Below are positions 21,217-31,242 of a stretch of 64,000 nt of DNA, in pieces. A program made the translations under genes and the position numbers. Position 1 is the stretch's first letter, and every line of letters begins with the position of its first letter. The stretch is from the NCBI RefSeq assembly GCF_002575655.3, contig NC_053036.3, positions 646,124,736 to 646,188,735 of the forward strand. Reading direction: 5' to 3'. Source of the stretch: Aegilops tauschii subsp. strangulata. Lineage: Eukaryota; Streptophyta; Magnoliopsida; Poales; Poaceae. Below the pieces are notes generated by a model. It was not told where the DNA came from and did not search any database. It saw nothing but the letters and a program-made list of their open reading frames with translations.

Positions 21217-23503
21217 GGAAGCGGGGACCATCCCAACCTGTCGGGTGCCCTAATGTGACGAGGAGGAATCTCAGACTCTCCCTGGTCATGCTGTGTATCC
21301 TGTGTGGGGCCTGGTGGAGGAGTCGAAAACATGTTCATCCACTGGGTGTGCTGCGACATCTGAGCCTGTATGTTCTCCTCGGGATGTTGATCACTCCCCC
21401 ACGTATCATGTGATGCCGACATAGACGCCTGATATCCATAGGCTCCTACGCGATGGAACGTTTCATCATGAAGAATGAGGTCGCGTCAATTAATATTGAA
21501 AACAATAAATATGAAGACACATACCTGCTGGCTGTGACGTCTGCTCTGGCTCAAACACGAAACTGGACGAGGGACCGTGCTGCTGTGGCTGTGGAGATAA
21601 GACGAAGCTCGACGAGGGACCGTGTTGCTGTGGCTGTGGAGAAAACACGAAGCTCGATGTGGGACCATAGTGCTGCGGGTGCCACGTAGAACTGCCAGGT
21701 TGGTCAGGACAGGGTGGCCTGGTTGTCGGCTGATGTGCTAGACGTGGACGTGGTTGATGTCGGTGCATGGAGTGACGCGGCTGCTCCTGCTGGTGCTGAA
21801 CAACATCGGTTCTCCGGGTGCACGTGATAGCCTCGTACACAGTCCGTATCTTATTCTGAATTCTTTCCAAGAAGGGCTATACCACTGGACGATGATGAAG
21901 AAGAGGTCCAGACGATAGTGATCGTCCAAAGGTGGTCACATCGTCGTAGAGTTTGCGTGTCAAGGTAGCCTGCAAATTTCCATGACGATTAATAATGTCT
22001 GTCTCTTGCACGTCGAAGTATGTGACAACATTACGTAAAGAAAATATATCTTACCGCGTACTGCCTAGAGCCCGAAGTATCATAGCTCGGGTACATATCC
22101 GACAGAGTAGGATCCGGTATCTCCTCTGGGTGGGAGTACTCAACAATGCGTAACCGTGTTCCGGTCATGTAGCGACGCAAATAGAGATTGAATTCATCGA
22201 GATCGAAATTGTGATTCTCGTGCCATAGATTTGTGTTTGCACGTCAAAGTATGGCTGCTTCCGTGTAGGGCTGCCAGATGACCCCGGTGTACGCATCGAA
22301 CTGCTCGTTCAATGATGTGTATGCCTTCCTGGTCTGATCACTAGCAAAGCGTCTCTGTAGAGAAGAAAAGTTAGTAGCCGCTAGCATCGAACTATCTCTT
22401 GTGCAGAAAAAGTTGCATTACACTACAACACGGTGCATACCTCGCGACGAGTCCAACACAGACCGAAAGTAGGCATGTCGATGCCGTCAACATCAAACAT
22501 GGCGTCTATAGGCTCGTGAACACGTACATCTGGTCGCCCTATAGAGAACCTCTCCCACGACCACAGCTGTAGGAATAGAGGGCATCCAAGAAGGGCTGGC
22601 TTTCTCGATGTAAGCTGGCAACCATTGCACATACCTTGGTATGTAGCCGCTAAGACCGCCGAACCCCAACTCCTCTGTCTGATCTGATCTGCCGTCTGAG
22701 CGCTCGCTATCTCGAGTGCCATAGGGATGTAGAGGGCGCTAATAGTGGTGACATGGTTCTCCGTGAACATCACCTTGCCGAAAAGCCACAGTAAGTAGGC
22801 CTCCAGGCTCCGAGTGATCTGTTCCGCAGTCAACGGCGCCCGAAAGTTCTGGATCTGCATTAAGCGAAGAGAAAGTTTTAGTAAGCCGCAATTATTTTCT
22901 GTAAAACTTTATGCACGATAACTTGAAGATAATAGGTAGGGGAAATTACCCGGAAATTTAGCAACCACTCATACTTAGGTCCGTGATGCTCCCATACCGG
23001 ATCATCCGGAAAAACACCATGAAAACGTTGTGTAAGAGCTCGCTCCCAACCAGCTGGTGCGTCCAACGGTCCTACGGCATGACCTGCCAACGGTAGTCCG
23101 AGCAAAAGTGACACATCCTCCAGAGTAGGAGCCATCTCTCCCCATCTGAAGTGAAACGTGTGGGTCTCTGGCCTCCAACGGTCCACTAAGCAGCTCAGCA
23201 AAGACCCATCGATGGCGAGGCGTTTCTCACCCGGGATAGACTCAACCAGACGCGCGAAAGGTAAAAGGCCGGCCCATTTCAACCTTCATCAGAGAACTTT
23301 TCAGTTAGTGTCTCCCATTTCAACCATTAATATGCATGTCAGTGTGCAAATTAATAAAGCACGTACCACTGAAGCCATCCTGAGTGTATCTTCCAGTTTT
23401 CCTTAGGAGTGCGAGTGACTAGAGGCTCAAGCTTGCGCTCATACCATATCGCAGCACGATGACCCCTATCAATGTCCCCATTCAGCAACCACAATCCCGA
23501 CAT
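21180..23503 (-). pseudogene. Plant mobile domain (PMD, aminotransferase-like) gene, six exons, two nonsense codons
   Basis: Exons on the minus strand: 23503-23367, 23283-22950, 22854-22441, 22354-22055, 21969-21525, 21442-21180, each intron with GT and AG. Joined they give 1893 bases, exactly 631 codons in one frame. The PMD core is exons 1-3 (WLQWLKWAGLLPFARL, RWRPETHTFHFRWGE, EDVSLLLGLPLAG, then LWLFGKVMF). The C-terminus is proline/glutamine-rich with a repeated QPQQHGPSSSFV unit. Two in-frame stops occur: TGA at 22246-22244 and TAG at 21879-21877. PMD proteins such as Arabidopsis MAIN/MAIL1 act in transposon silencing and genome stability, and PMD genes are also known inside MULEs. The start ATG at 23503 is the first in the exon; an upstream exon is possible. 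Confidence 0.8.
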
Positions 23504-23518
23504 TCCTGCACATACAAA

Positions 23519-23810
23519 ATTCAGAACATAGTGCCACACTTAATACAAATTCAGAACATAGTGTCACACTTATTACAAATTCAGAACATAGTGCCACACT
23601 TAATAAAAATTCAGAACATAGTGCCACACTTAATAAAAATTCAGAACATAGTGCCACACTTAATAAAAATTCAGGACATAGTGCCACACTTAATACAAAT
23701 TCAGAACATAGTGCCACACTTAATACAAATTCAGAACATAGTGCCAGACCACACTTAATACAAATTCAGAACATAGTGCCACACCACACTTAATACAAAT
23801 TCAGAACATA
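23519..23810. repeat. 30-bp minisatellite between PMD gene and transposase gene
   Basis: About nine and a half tandem copies of a 30-bp unit containing ATTCAGAACATAGTGCCACA. Two late copies are 35 bp through an inserted CACCA-type step. It lies directly 5-prime of the PMD gene and 3-prime of the transposase stop (23846). Frames across it read as repeated LCSEF words and are not proteins. Confidence 0.9.
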
Positions 23811-23845
23811 CTACTGCTAGCTTAGCTTCTTCCTCTCGCCCTTAC

Positions 23846-26670
23846 TCATCTACTGCCTCTACCTCCTCTTCTTCCCCGGTTGCCTCGTCCACGCCCAGTG
23901 ACGAAAGTGGGACAATTAGTGTCCCTATGGCCAAATTCATTGCATAGAATGCATTGCCTAGTCGGACCTCCTGCTTCAGATTCATCCATATCATTTCGGA
24001 TGCGCTGACACTGCCGTCTGCCTCTACTTGTACGCATATGCTCTGGGTTTGGAATGTAACGCCTTTCGGCGGGGTTGACGCTGTTGAAATTACCCATTGA
24101 TCGAAAACCCATCAGCTCACCTGTCCAGGTATTGAGGACAGACTCTTTCAGAAAATATGGAGACACAAACGATATTGCGTCCATTCCAAGCTGCCCGCAA
24201 GCTGCAAGTACATGTGAGCAAGGTAGGTGAAGCAATTTCGGTTTATTGCATGTGCACTCACACGTTGGCCAGGCTTCATTGCCAATTTTCACCTCATGCG
24301 TCCTCAACTCATTTGCACATCCGAATTTGTTGTTGGCTAAGCGGACCTCAAACCTTCTTTCTTGATTACCAATGGCGACTACAGTGTGTGACCTAGCTTT
24401 TTGCATCTTGTTGTACATGTACTTCGTGACTCTTTCACAGTACCGTGTATTTGGGTTGTTCAAGATATGCTGCTCTGCTATTTGATGCCTGTCTCTGAAA
24501 TACTTGACGGTGCCATAGAAAATACCCTCAACGATGGCTGTAAGTGGCAATGCCCGGTTTCCTCTAAGGGCAAAGTTGTATGTTTCGGCGAGGTTCGTTG
24601 TCATGACACCGTACCTTGCTCCATGTGTGTCATGTAGCAAAGACCACCTCTCCAGAGGCTCATGCTCTATCCACTGCTCGAAGGTTTTAATCGACCTCCC
24701 GAGCCTTCTCCTAGTACCAGGTGGGTCAAAGCCTGGCAGGTCACATAGCCCAACAGGCTCCTCCTCCACGGCCGCTGTTCCTGTTGCCAACTGTGCAGCT
24801 ACTGCTTCAACATGTGCCCTCACCGCTGCATCTCTTGCAGCTTTCCTGTCCCTCACGTGTCTCTGCGTGCACACATTAAGTCTGTCGCGTATCAAATTGT
24901 ACTTCCATAACTGGTTCTGCTTGCAGAGTTTTTTGAACAGATTCATCAGGTTCTTATTTCTAAACTGCGAGAAGAAATTAGCCCCCAGATGGCGCATGCA
25001 CCAACGGCTCTGCAAGTCCTGCCATGGAACTTGTTCCTCAGGGCCTGGGTTTGTCAGTGTCCTTATCGCACTGAGTATACCTGCATGCCTGTCATGAAGG
25101 ATGCACACATTGGGCTTCTCCTTCACAACTGATATTTTCAACTGCCTGAAGAACCATGTCCAACTTTCAATGTTCTCACTCTCCACAAAAGCAAATGCCA
25201 GTGGGACGACTTGATTTTGGCCGTCTTGACCTATGGCTGTCAGGATCTGACCCTTGTACTTGCCTGTGAGAAAAGTACCGTCAACACATATCACCGGTCG
25301 GCAATGCCTGAAAGCTTCGATGCATACACCGAAAGAGAAGAAGAGACGATGCAACACCCTCACAGTTGGGAACTCTGCCATGAACATGTCTTGGATATCG
25401 ATATAGGTGCCTGGATTCCGCTGCTGCAGGGTGTGGACGAGGTGGACAACAGAGTCATATGCATCAAAATAAGAACCATATCTCCTCTCAAGCGCCGCAT
25501 GCTTAGCCCTCCAAGCCTTGCCATAAGAAATTCTGTACTTGAACCTGGCGAAGACTTTTGTCTGGACTGCCTTCACTTCCATAGCTTTGCCCTGCACTAT
25601 CTCATCGTAAAACAATCGAGCAATAAGCGTGGATGAAAGGTTGGCATGATCTTGAGGGATGCAGGGAATAAGACAAGTGTGATTAACTAAGTCACTTATC
25701 ACCCAACTTGTGCCATACTTAGGGAGAAAGCCGTGCACCCTGGCGGGACAATCTGCGTTCTTGCATACCATTGTCAGGAATTTCTGACTGGACACCTGAG
25801 CTGTGAAAACCCTTTGCGTGGACATTGCCCAATTAATTATTGCATCCTTCAGGGCTTGCTTGTTCGGATAGATAGCACCCGTCGCAATATTGTTCTGGTG
25901 ATATTGCCAGGCTGAATCATGTCCATCATTCACGGTCATTGCAGATGATAAGTCATGATTCCACCATGCAGGATCCGGGACCTCCTCTGCATTTTCTTCT
26001 TCATCTGACTCGTCAGAATCATCGGCATGACCCCTTTCAACATCGGTGTCTTCTTCTTCCATCTGGTTCTGCATGTGCCCATCTACCTCGCCAGCGTCCA
26101 CCTCGCCATTGTAATCACCATCGGCATTTCCTCCTTCTACCTGACTACTCTGCCCTGGTTCATAACCATAAGCATTTCCTCCTTCTACTGACTGCTCTGT
26201 CCTTGTTCGTAACCATAAGCATTTCCTCCTTCTACCTGACTACTCTGTCCTTGTTCGTAACCATAAGCATTTCCTCCTTCTACCTGACTGCTCTGTCCTT
26301 CGTAGCCACCCTCGCCTTCATGTGCAGTGACCTCCTTCACGACGGGAAGCACTAAAGCAACAGGATTGCATCCCCTTCGTTCACAACCTTGTAACCACCG
26401 CACCCAATCGGAGTCTCCCTCTGTTGGCCTCAAATAAAAGTAAATTTTTGAACTTGACCATGTCCACAATGCATGAACACCGACGGTGTGTGTTTCAGTA
26501 TCAAGACCTGAACTTGCCGCAATCCATTCTTTCAACTGACTAACAGACCATGTTTGTGGTGCGCTCATTGCCACCTCTATGTGAGAAAATTCACTCAGAT
26601 CTGCTCCCAACTCAGTTGTTTGGACAGTACCAGGACCATAGTAAAATCTCAACTTCACTACATCGGACAT
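23846..26670 (-). pseudogene. MULE transposase (MURA-like), single-base frameshift near the N-terminus
   Basis: ATG at 26670 (MSDVVKLRFYYGPGTVQ) opens an N-terminal PB1-like domain of about 110 residues, then a 16-residue repeat (GGNAYGYEQGQSSQVE). Within that repeat one C is missing near 26192 (CTACTGAC instead of CTACCTGAC), giving a stop at about 26185. The remainder is open from before 26101 to the stop at 23846: MuDR DNA-binding region (about residues 77-145 of the 751-residue frame), the DDE transposase domain (CVDGTFLTGKYKG, LHDRHAGILSAI, NLAETYNF), a SWIM zinc finger (CECTCNKPKLLHLPCSH) and a CCHC knuckle (CILCNEFGHRDTNC) before an RG-rich end. The enzyme would cut and join the element TIRs. 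A shorter product from 26101 would keep the catalytic domain. Confidence 0.9.
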
Positions 26671-27536
26671 CTCGACTCACTTTTTTTTTCAACAACAAAA
26701 TACAAGTATTAAGCAACAACTTAATATCCCCACTAACAAATATTAGACATGTCTATATATTACCTAGCTATATATTACAGAATATTAACGGAGCAACTAA
26801 TACAATTCACACACCTACAAGTATATTACGAATATTTGCCGTAGCAACTACATATATTGACAGATTAATATATTTGACTGGACTGCCTATATTACGGACC
26901 TTTTTTCGGAACTACTACAAATACTTACACTCCTAAATACTTGACATCCACATATAGTACGGATTATTACCGGAGCAACTACACATTTTTACACAACTAA
27001 TTAGTTGACATCTAAATATATTTACGTATACTACCGGGGCAAATAACAATAATCACACACCTAATTTATTTCACATCGAAACATATTAACAAATACTACC
27101 GAAGCACCTACGAAAAATAAAATGTGGGCTGAAATATACCCTTGAAGCGTGCGTGCGAACGAAGAACGACGAACGGCGGCCACCAAACTGCCGGTGCTCC
27201 GGCTCCAACGAAGAACGACGAACAACAGCTTCACCTCCACCACACTGCCCCAACTTCACCACCACCACACTGCCCCAACTTCACCACCACCACCTCCACC
27301 AAAATGCTCACCACGCTCACCACGAGCTACCCCATCAGTAGATCGAGACCTCTTTTGGCTGCCCTAAATGAGTTGAATCCATTCACGGTGCCAAAATCGC
27401 GAAAATCTTGCTCATTTAGGTGTATAAATGGGTGGCATTTTTTTGTAGAGAGAGGAGAACGTAAGAACACAAAGAACACAGAAAGAAGGCACGAAGGGGA
27501 CAAGAAGAAGGGAGGAAGGGGAGGATAAGGCACGGG
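26671..27536 (-). promoter_or_regulatory. Leader and promoter region of the MULE transposase gene
   Basis: No gene. 26690-27110 is AT-rich with loose repeats around TTACCGGAGCAACTAC. 27110-27300 is a CCACCACACTGCCCCAACTT repeat block shared with 20400-20570. A TATAAAT at about 27421-27427 (plus coordinates) lies in a promoter-like context. Unlike the left end there is no TTTCCCGCC cluster, only one TCGCGAAAA word near 27400. Frames at 27142-27528 are translations of these repeats. Confidence 0.5.
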
Positions 27537-27772
27537 CCGGCCAGCTGCGGGAGGAGGCAGCACCCTGTCGGCCAGCAGTTGGCCGATCGGCGCGCCGTAG
27601 ACCGACAGGGGCGCACCCACGCCGACAGCCCAATCCCTCCCCCTCGCGATGTGCCCCGACCAACCAGAGGCCGCCGCGTGCCAGCCGGGCCTGCAGTCGG
27701 CCTGCTGCTAGCCGATCGGCCTGCTGTGGGCCGATTAGGCCCAGTCGGCCTGCAGCGGGCCGACGGTGTATT
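27537..27772. repeat. Right subterminal GGCCGAC/GTCGGCC array
   Basis: Repeated GGCCGAC/GTCGGCC words with GCAGT and CTGCTGT linkers, most regular at 27690-27770 and irregular further in. It mirrors the left array and overlaps the right TIR. Confidence 0.65.
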
Positions 27773-27847
27773 ATTTTTAAAAATAATATTTTCGGCGTAT
27801 TATTTCTGTAATTTAATAAAAAAATGTATTATTTAAAAAAAATTAGC
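27733..27847 (-). repeat. MULE right terminal inverted repeat
   Basis: The reverse complement starts GCTAATTTTTTTTAAATAAT and continues to CACCGTCGGCCCGCTGCAGG, matching the left end. It is followed by the GCATTTGTC copy of the 9-bp duplication. Confidence 0.88.
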
Positions 27848-27856
27848 GCATTTGTC
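27848..27856. repeat. MULE target-site duplication, right copy
   Basis: GCATTTGTC, one mismatch from the left copy. Confidence 0.88.
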
Positions 27857-27942
27857 CAGTTGTATCGTATCTAGAATTTAACCTCCCGCACTGAATGTTA
27901 ATAGGCTTTTGTTAATAATTATTTGTTCTGATAATAACTAGG

Positions 27943-27970
27943 CCGTGCAGGTGCACGGGTTGACGACTTG
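27943..27970 (+). repeat. Decayed Helitron 3-prime end
   Basis: A hairpin CCGTGCAGGTGCACGGG is followed after about ten bases by a decayed terminus (GACTTG instead of GACTAG). It matches the intact Helitron end at 35060-35089. The rest of this Helitron was not delimited; the MULE may sit inside it. Confidence 0.5.
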
Positions 27971-28049
27971 TATGTCTAGTTTCTGAAGATTTCAACACCT
28001 GCCGTGATGCCATGAGATCAGAACGAGCACCGCGACGATCTCAACTCCT

Positions 28050-28300
28050 CTCGACTTCGCCTCCTCCGGCCGCTGCGGCACGCATCACCCAGACCTCGAT
28101 CGGGATGCTCTTGCATTCCTCCCCGCCGTGGCGTGACCGGCGGGGCTAGTGGAAATCAGGCGATATACAGGTGGCTGTGTGGACGGAGGCCGTCGGTGGA
28201 CTAGTACCAGATGAGTTGGAGCTACTGTACTCCGTGGTCTGTATTCGATAGAGCATCGTGTACGAGGGGGGCATGACTCGACCGGCCATGGTGGACCGCA
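28050..28300. repeat. LecRK-cluster flanking block, copy 1
   Basis: Contains CATCACCCAGACCTCGATCG and GGAGGCCGTCGG, matching blocks at 35390-35660 and 53030-53306. Non-coding. It marks a duplication unit of the LecRK cluster. Confidence 0.65.
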
Positions 28301-28319
28301 TTCCAGTTGACGGCCTTGG

Positions 28320-28660
28320 AAATTTTCAGTTTTCTAGAGCTTTGCCAAAAAAGAAAGACCAGTTGGAAGACCCAAGAATAATCAAAAAGGGTAGGTACAC
28401 TGACAGATAGACCAGTACTAGCCTTCTAGGTCGCTTGTTCCTGGCGTTTCCTCTCGTAATAATCTCTTCATTATAAAGTTTGCGCACTCACAAGTCACAA
28501 CACACCGAGGCACCGAGCCCGATCAAGGATCGCGTGGCGTCTCCGGCGACCGGGATGGCCGGCTTCTCATAACACCACCACCTGTGCCCTCCTCCTCCTC
28601 CTCCACCTCGTCATCTTCTTGAACAACCTGACCGCCGTGATTGAGTATGACGGTGTTTGA
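28320..28660 (+). pseudogene. LecRK remnant A: promoter and signal peptide joined to an internal lectin fragment
   Basis: 28325-28554 matches the promoter and leader of LecRK B (28795-29019), including CATTATAAAG at about 28472. The ATG at 28555 is followed by a signal-peptide-like stretch that hits a stop after five codons, then the CTCCTCCACCTCGTCATCTT block. At about 28620 the sequence jumps to GAACAACCTGACCGCCGTGA, which corresponds to 29607-29645 inside the lectin domain of B. So about 0.5 kb of lectin coding sequence was deleted and everything after it is lost. It is a dead 5-prime relic from tandem duplication. Confidence 0.8.
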
Positions 28661-28669
28661 ATTCTGATA

Positions 28670-28755
28670 GGCTGGGGATAATGCTAGCATCAGAATTTGA
28701 ACCCTGATAGGTTGGGCATACTACTGTTCTCCCAACCATTCAACCACAGGTTGGT
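28670..28755 (-). mobile_element. tRNA-derived SINE fragment
   Basis: The minus strand reads AACCTGTGGTTGAATGGTTG (A-box-like TGGTTGAATGG), then GGGTTCAAATTC (B-box-like). It is the 5-prime part of the same SINE found more fully at 43690-43960, inserted between LecRK remnant A and gene B. Confidence 0.65.
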
Positions 28756-28794
28756 TCACGGACAGAGCTACAGTTGACTAGTTGACCTGAAGTT

Positions 28795-29019
28795 TTCAGC
28801 TTTCTAGAGCTTTGCCAAAAAAGAAAGACTAGCTCGAAGGCCCAAGTAATCAAAAAAAGGCAACAGCTACACTGACTGACTTGACTCTTACTTCTCTTGA
28901 AGTCTTGATCCTGGCGTTCTCTCATAATAATTTCTTCATTTCATTATAAAGGTTGCACACACACAACTCACCGAGGCACCGAGCCGATCAAGGATTGCGC
29001 GGCGTCGCCGGCGCCCGGG
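28795..29019 (+). promoter_or_regulatory. LecRK B promoter and leader
   Basis: TATAAA at 28945-28950 (TTCATTATAAAGGTTGC), 70 bases before the ATG. The block starting TTTCTAGAGCTTTGCCAAAA is shared with remnant A, gene C (38160-38350) and relic D (43490-43640), which defines a conserved cluster promoter. Confidence 0.7.
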
Positions 29020-31242
29020 ATGGCCGGCATTTCAAGCGCCACCTCCTGCGCTCTCCTCCTCCACCTCGTCATCTTCTTCTTCCACCTTCCTACTCCTGCC
29101 GTCTCCTTGTCCTTCAACTACTCCACGTTCAGCTTGGCGGACCAGAACTCCATCAAGGTCGAAGGCAACGCATCCTTCGGCGACGGATGGATCGACATCA
29201 GCGCCGACAGGTACGTCGGCAGCATCGACAACAGCACTGGCCGGGCGTCCTACAGCTCCCAGCCCGTGCCGCTCTGGGACAAGGCGACCGGCGAGGTGGC
29301 CAGCTTCACCACGCGCTTCGACTTCACCATCGTCGGCGACAAGAACAACAAGGGGCAAGGCATGGCCTTCTTCCTCGCCGGCTACCCGTCTAGCCTGCCG
29401 GACCGCTGCCCCGTCTATGCCTTCGGCCTCGCTAACCAGAGCGCGGACGCCGTGGCGTCCGGCGACGGCCGGTTCGTGGCGGTGGAGTTCGACACCTTCA
29501 ACAATTCAATAATATCCGACCCCAACCAGACCTACGACCACATCGGCATCGACGTCAACTCCGTCAGATCGATGAGCACGCTGACTTTGCCGAGTTTCGA
29601 CCTCATGAACAACCTCACCGCCGCCATCGAGTATGACGGCGTTTCCAGCGTCTTATCGGTGACGGTATGGCTTGGTGATGATAATAAAGGCCAGCCGAGA
29701 GGCCAGAGTTTCAACCTCAGCTCCAAGGTTGACCTCAAGAGCGCACTGCCGGAGCAGGTTTCCGTTGGCTTCTCCGCGTCCACGTCCACCTCCTTCGAAC
29801 GGCATCAGCTACGCTCTTGGTATTTCAACTCTTCGTTGGAATCACGGCCACCACCACCACCAGCACCATCCTCCTCGCCAAGGCCAAGTTCTGGAGTTAT
29901 AGCCGGAGCTGCTGCAGGGGCAACAATGTTCCTTGTGCTCCTCTTCGCAGCTGCAGCGGCACTCCTAGTGCGCCGCCGTCGTCGTCAAAACATCATGGAG
30001 ATGGAGGAGGATTACACAGACTCGGAAGACGAAGGTGAGCCGATGACGGAGATCGAGATGGGGACAGGGCCAAGGCGGTTCCCATACCACGAGCTCGTGG
30101 GCGCCACCAAGAACTTCACCGCGGAGGAGAAGCTTGGGCAAGGTGGCTTCGGCGCGGTATACCGAGGTTATCTGAGAGAGCCAGCTGGGCTTGCCGTGGC
30201 CATAAAGAGGTTGGAGTCCTCCATGCAAGGAAAGAAGGAGTACAAGTCGGAGATCAAGGTGATAAGCAGGCTGCGTCACCGGAATCTCGTGCGGCTGATC
30301 GGCTGGTGCCATGGCCGCGATCAGGAGCTCATGCTGGTCTATGAGCTCATGCCGAACCGCAGCCTCGACATCCATCTCCATGGCAAGGGCACATTCCTTA
30401 CATGGCCAATGAGGATGAAGATATTGCTGGAGCTTGGGTCTGCACTGCTCTACCTCCATGAGGAGTGGGAGCAATGCGTGTTGCACCGTGACATCAAGCC
30501 CAGCAACGTGATGCTCGACGAATCCTTTGGAGCCAAGCTAGGCGACTTCGGGCTCGCGAGGCTCGTCGACCACGCCGCTGGGATGCAGACGATGACCGCA
30601 GTCTCAGGCACTCCTGGCTACTTGGACCCCGAGTGCGTGTGCACCGGCAGGGCCAGTGCCGAGTCCGACATGTACAGCTTCGGAGTGGTTCTATTGGAGG
30701 TGGCATGCGGCAGGAGACCAATGAGTATAATTGCGGCCGACCAGGACCAGCACAAGAATGGCGGCGTCTTCAGGCTGGTTGAGTGGGCCTGGGAACTATA
30801 CGGCCGGGGAGCCATCCTCGAGGCCGCTGATGAGCGGCTGAACGGAAGCTACAACACGGTGGAGGTAGAGAGGGTGATGGTCGTCGGGCTGTGGTGCGCG
30901 CACCCAAACCCAGCCGCGCGGCCGTCCATCAGGACAGCCATGGCCACTCTCCAGCCCAAGGTCAACCAAGCCTGCTGCGAGCTGCCGGTGCTTCCTTCAA
31001 AGATGCCGATGCCGATGTACGCGCCGCTGTCACCGCCGCTCACCTCAGGCAACGTCGCTGGGGTGTCATCATCGTCCTCCTCCACCGTGCAATCTCTTGC
31101 CTTGACCGACGTTGTTGGGATGTCGTCGATGATATCGTTCAACATGCCACAGCACACCTCTGGTACCACATCCTCCGGCGCTAGCACTTCAACAACCAGT
31201 TCGAAGACCTCTTCCTCGCTACTGAAACATCATCACACGTAG
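29020..31242 (+). CDS. L-type lectin-domain receptor kinase (LecRK B), intact, single exon, 740 aa
   Basis: A predicted plasma-membrane receptor-like kinase. Order: signal peptide (about 1-30, ALLLHLVIFFFHLP); legume-lectin domain (about 31-270, with FNYSTF, AFFLAGYPSSLP, VAVEFDTFNN and DHIGIDVNS); proline-rich stalk; transmembrane helix (about 293-315, GATMFLVLLFAAAAALL) with an RRRRRQ stop-transfer; acidic juxtamembrane; kinase domain with G-loop LGQGGFG (372-378), Lys396, catalytic Asp491 in HRDIKPSNV and DFG at 509-511; Ser/Thr-rich tail. All kinase residues are present, so it should be active. It is one exon, as usual for this family, and 740 residues is a normal to slightly long size. 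Family knowledge links such kinases to defence and development; the ligand is unknown. The start is chosen by the signal peptide and by the TATA box 70 bases upstream. Confidence 0.95.
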   Translation: MAGISSATSCALLLHLVIFFFHLPTPAVSLSFNYSTFSLADQNSIKVEGNASFGDGWIDISADRYVGSIDNSTGRASYSSQPVPLWDKATGEVASFTTRFDFTIVGDKNNKGQGMAFFLAGYPSSLPDRCPVYAFGLANQSADAVASGDGRFVAVEFDTFNNSIISDPNQTYDHIGIDVNSVRSMSTLTLPSFDLMNNLTAAIEYDGVSSVLSVTVWLGDDNKGQPRGQSFNLSSKVDLKSALPEQVSVGFSASTSTSFERHQLRSWYFNSSLESRPPPPPAPSSSPRPSSGVIAGAAAGATMFLVLLFAAAAALLVRRRRRQNIMEMEEDYTDSEDEGEPMTEIEMGTGPRRFPYHELVGATKNFTAEEKLGQGGFGAVYRGYLREPAGLAVAIKRLESSMQGKKEYKSEIKVISRLRHRNLVRLIGWCHGRDQELMLVYELMPNRSLDIHLHGKGTFLTWPMRMKILLELGSALLYLHEEWEQCVLHRDIKPSNVMLDESFGAKLGDFGLARLVDHAAGMQTMTAVSGTPGYLDPECVCTGRASAESDMYSFGVVLLEVACGRRPMSIIAADQDQHKNGGVFRLVEWAWELYGRGAILEAADERLNGSYNTVEVERVMVVGLWCAHPNPAARPSIRTAMATLQPKVNQACCELPVLPSKMPMPMYAPLSPPLTSGNVAGVSSSSSSTVQSLALTDVVGMSSMISFNMPQHTSGTTSSGASTSTTSSKTSSSLLKHHHT

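Larger units (their letters stand above)
9781..27847 (-). mobile_element. Large Mutator-like element (MULE) with PMD gene, interrupted by a copia element
   Basis: The left end 9781-9895 and the reverse complement of 27733-27847 match closely over about 110 bp, both starting GCTAATTTTTTTTAAATAAT. The flanks carry a 9-bp direct repeat, GCATTTGTT at 9772-9780 and GCATTTGTC at 27848-27856. Long TIRs plus a 9-bp duplication are the Mutator signature, and a MULE transposase gene lies inside. Total 18,067 bp; without the nested 8,741-bp copia and one copy of its 5-bp duplication, about 9.3 kb. Coding order: accessory ORF (+), PMD gene (-), transposase (-). All three are damaged. The strand given follows the transposase. 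Confidence 0.93.

Noticed and set aside
23519..23810. Regular 30-bp repeats as a CRISPR array
   Set aside because: The units abut directly with no unique spacers, in a plant genome, between two transposon genes; it is a minisatellite.
29032..29358. Minus-strand frames opposite the LecRK genes (also 29965-30486, 38258-38857, 39938-40540)
   Set aside because: They are antisense shadows produced by GC-rich third codon positions.
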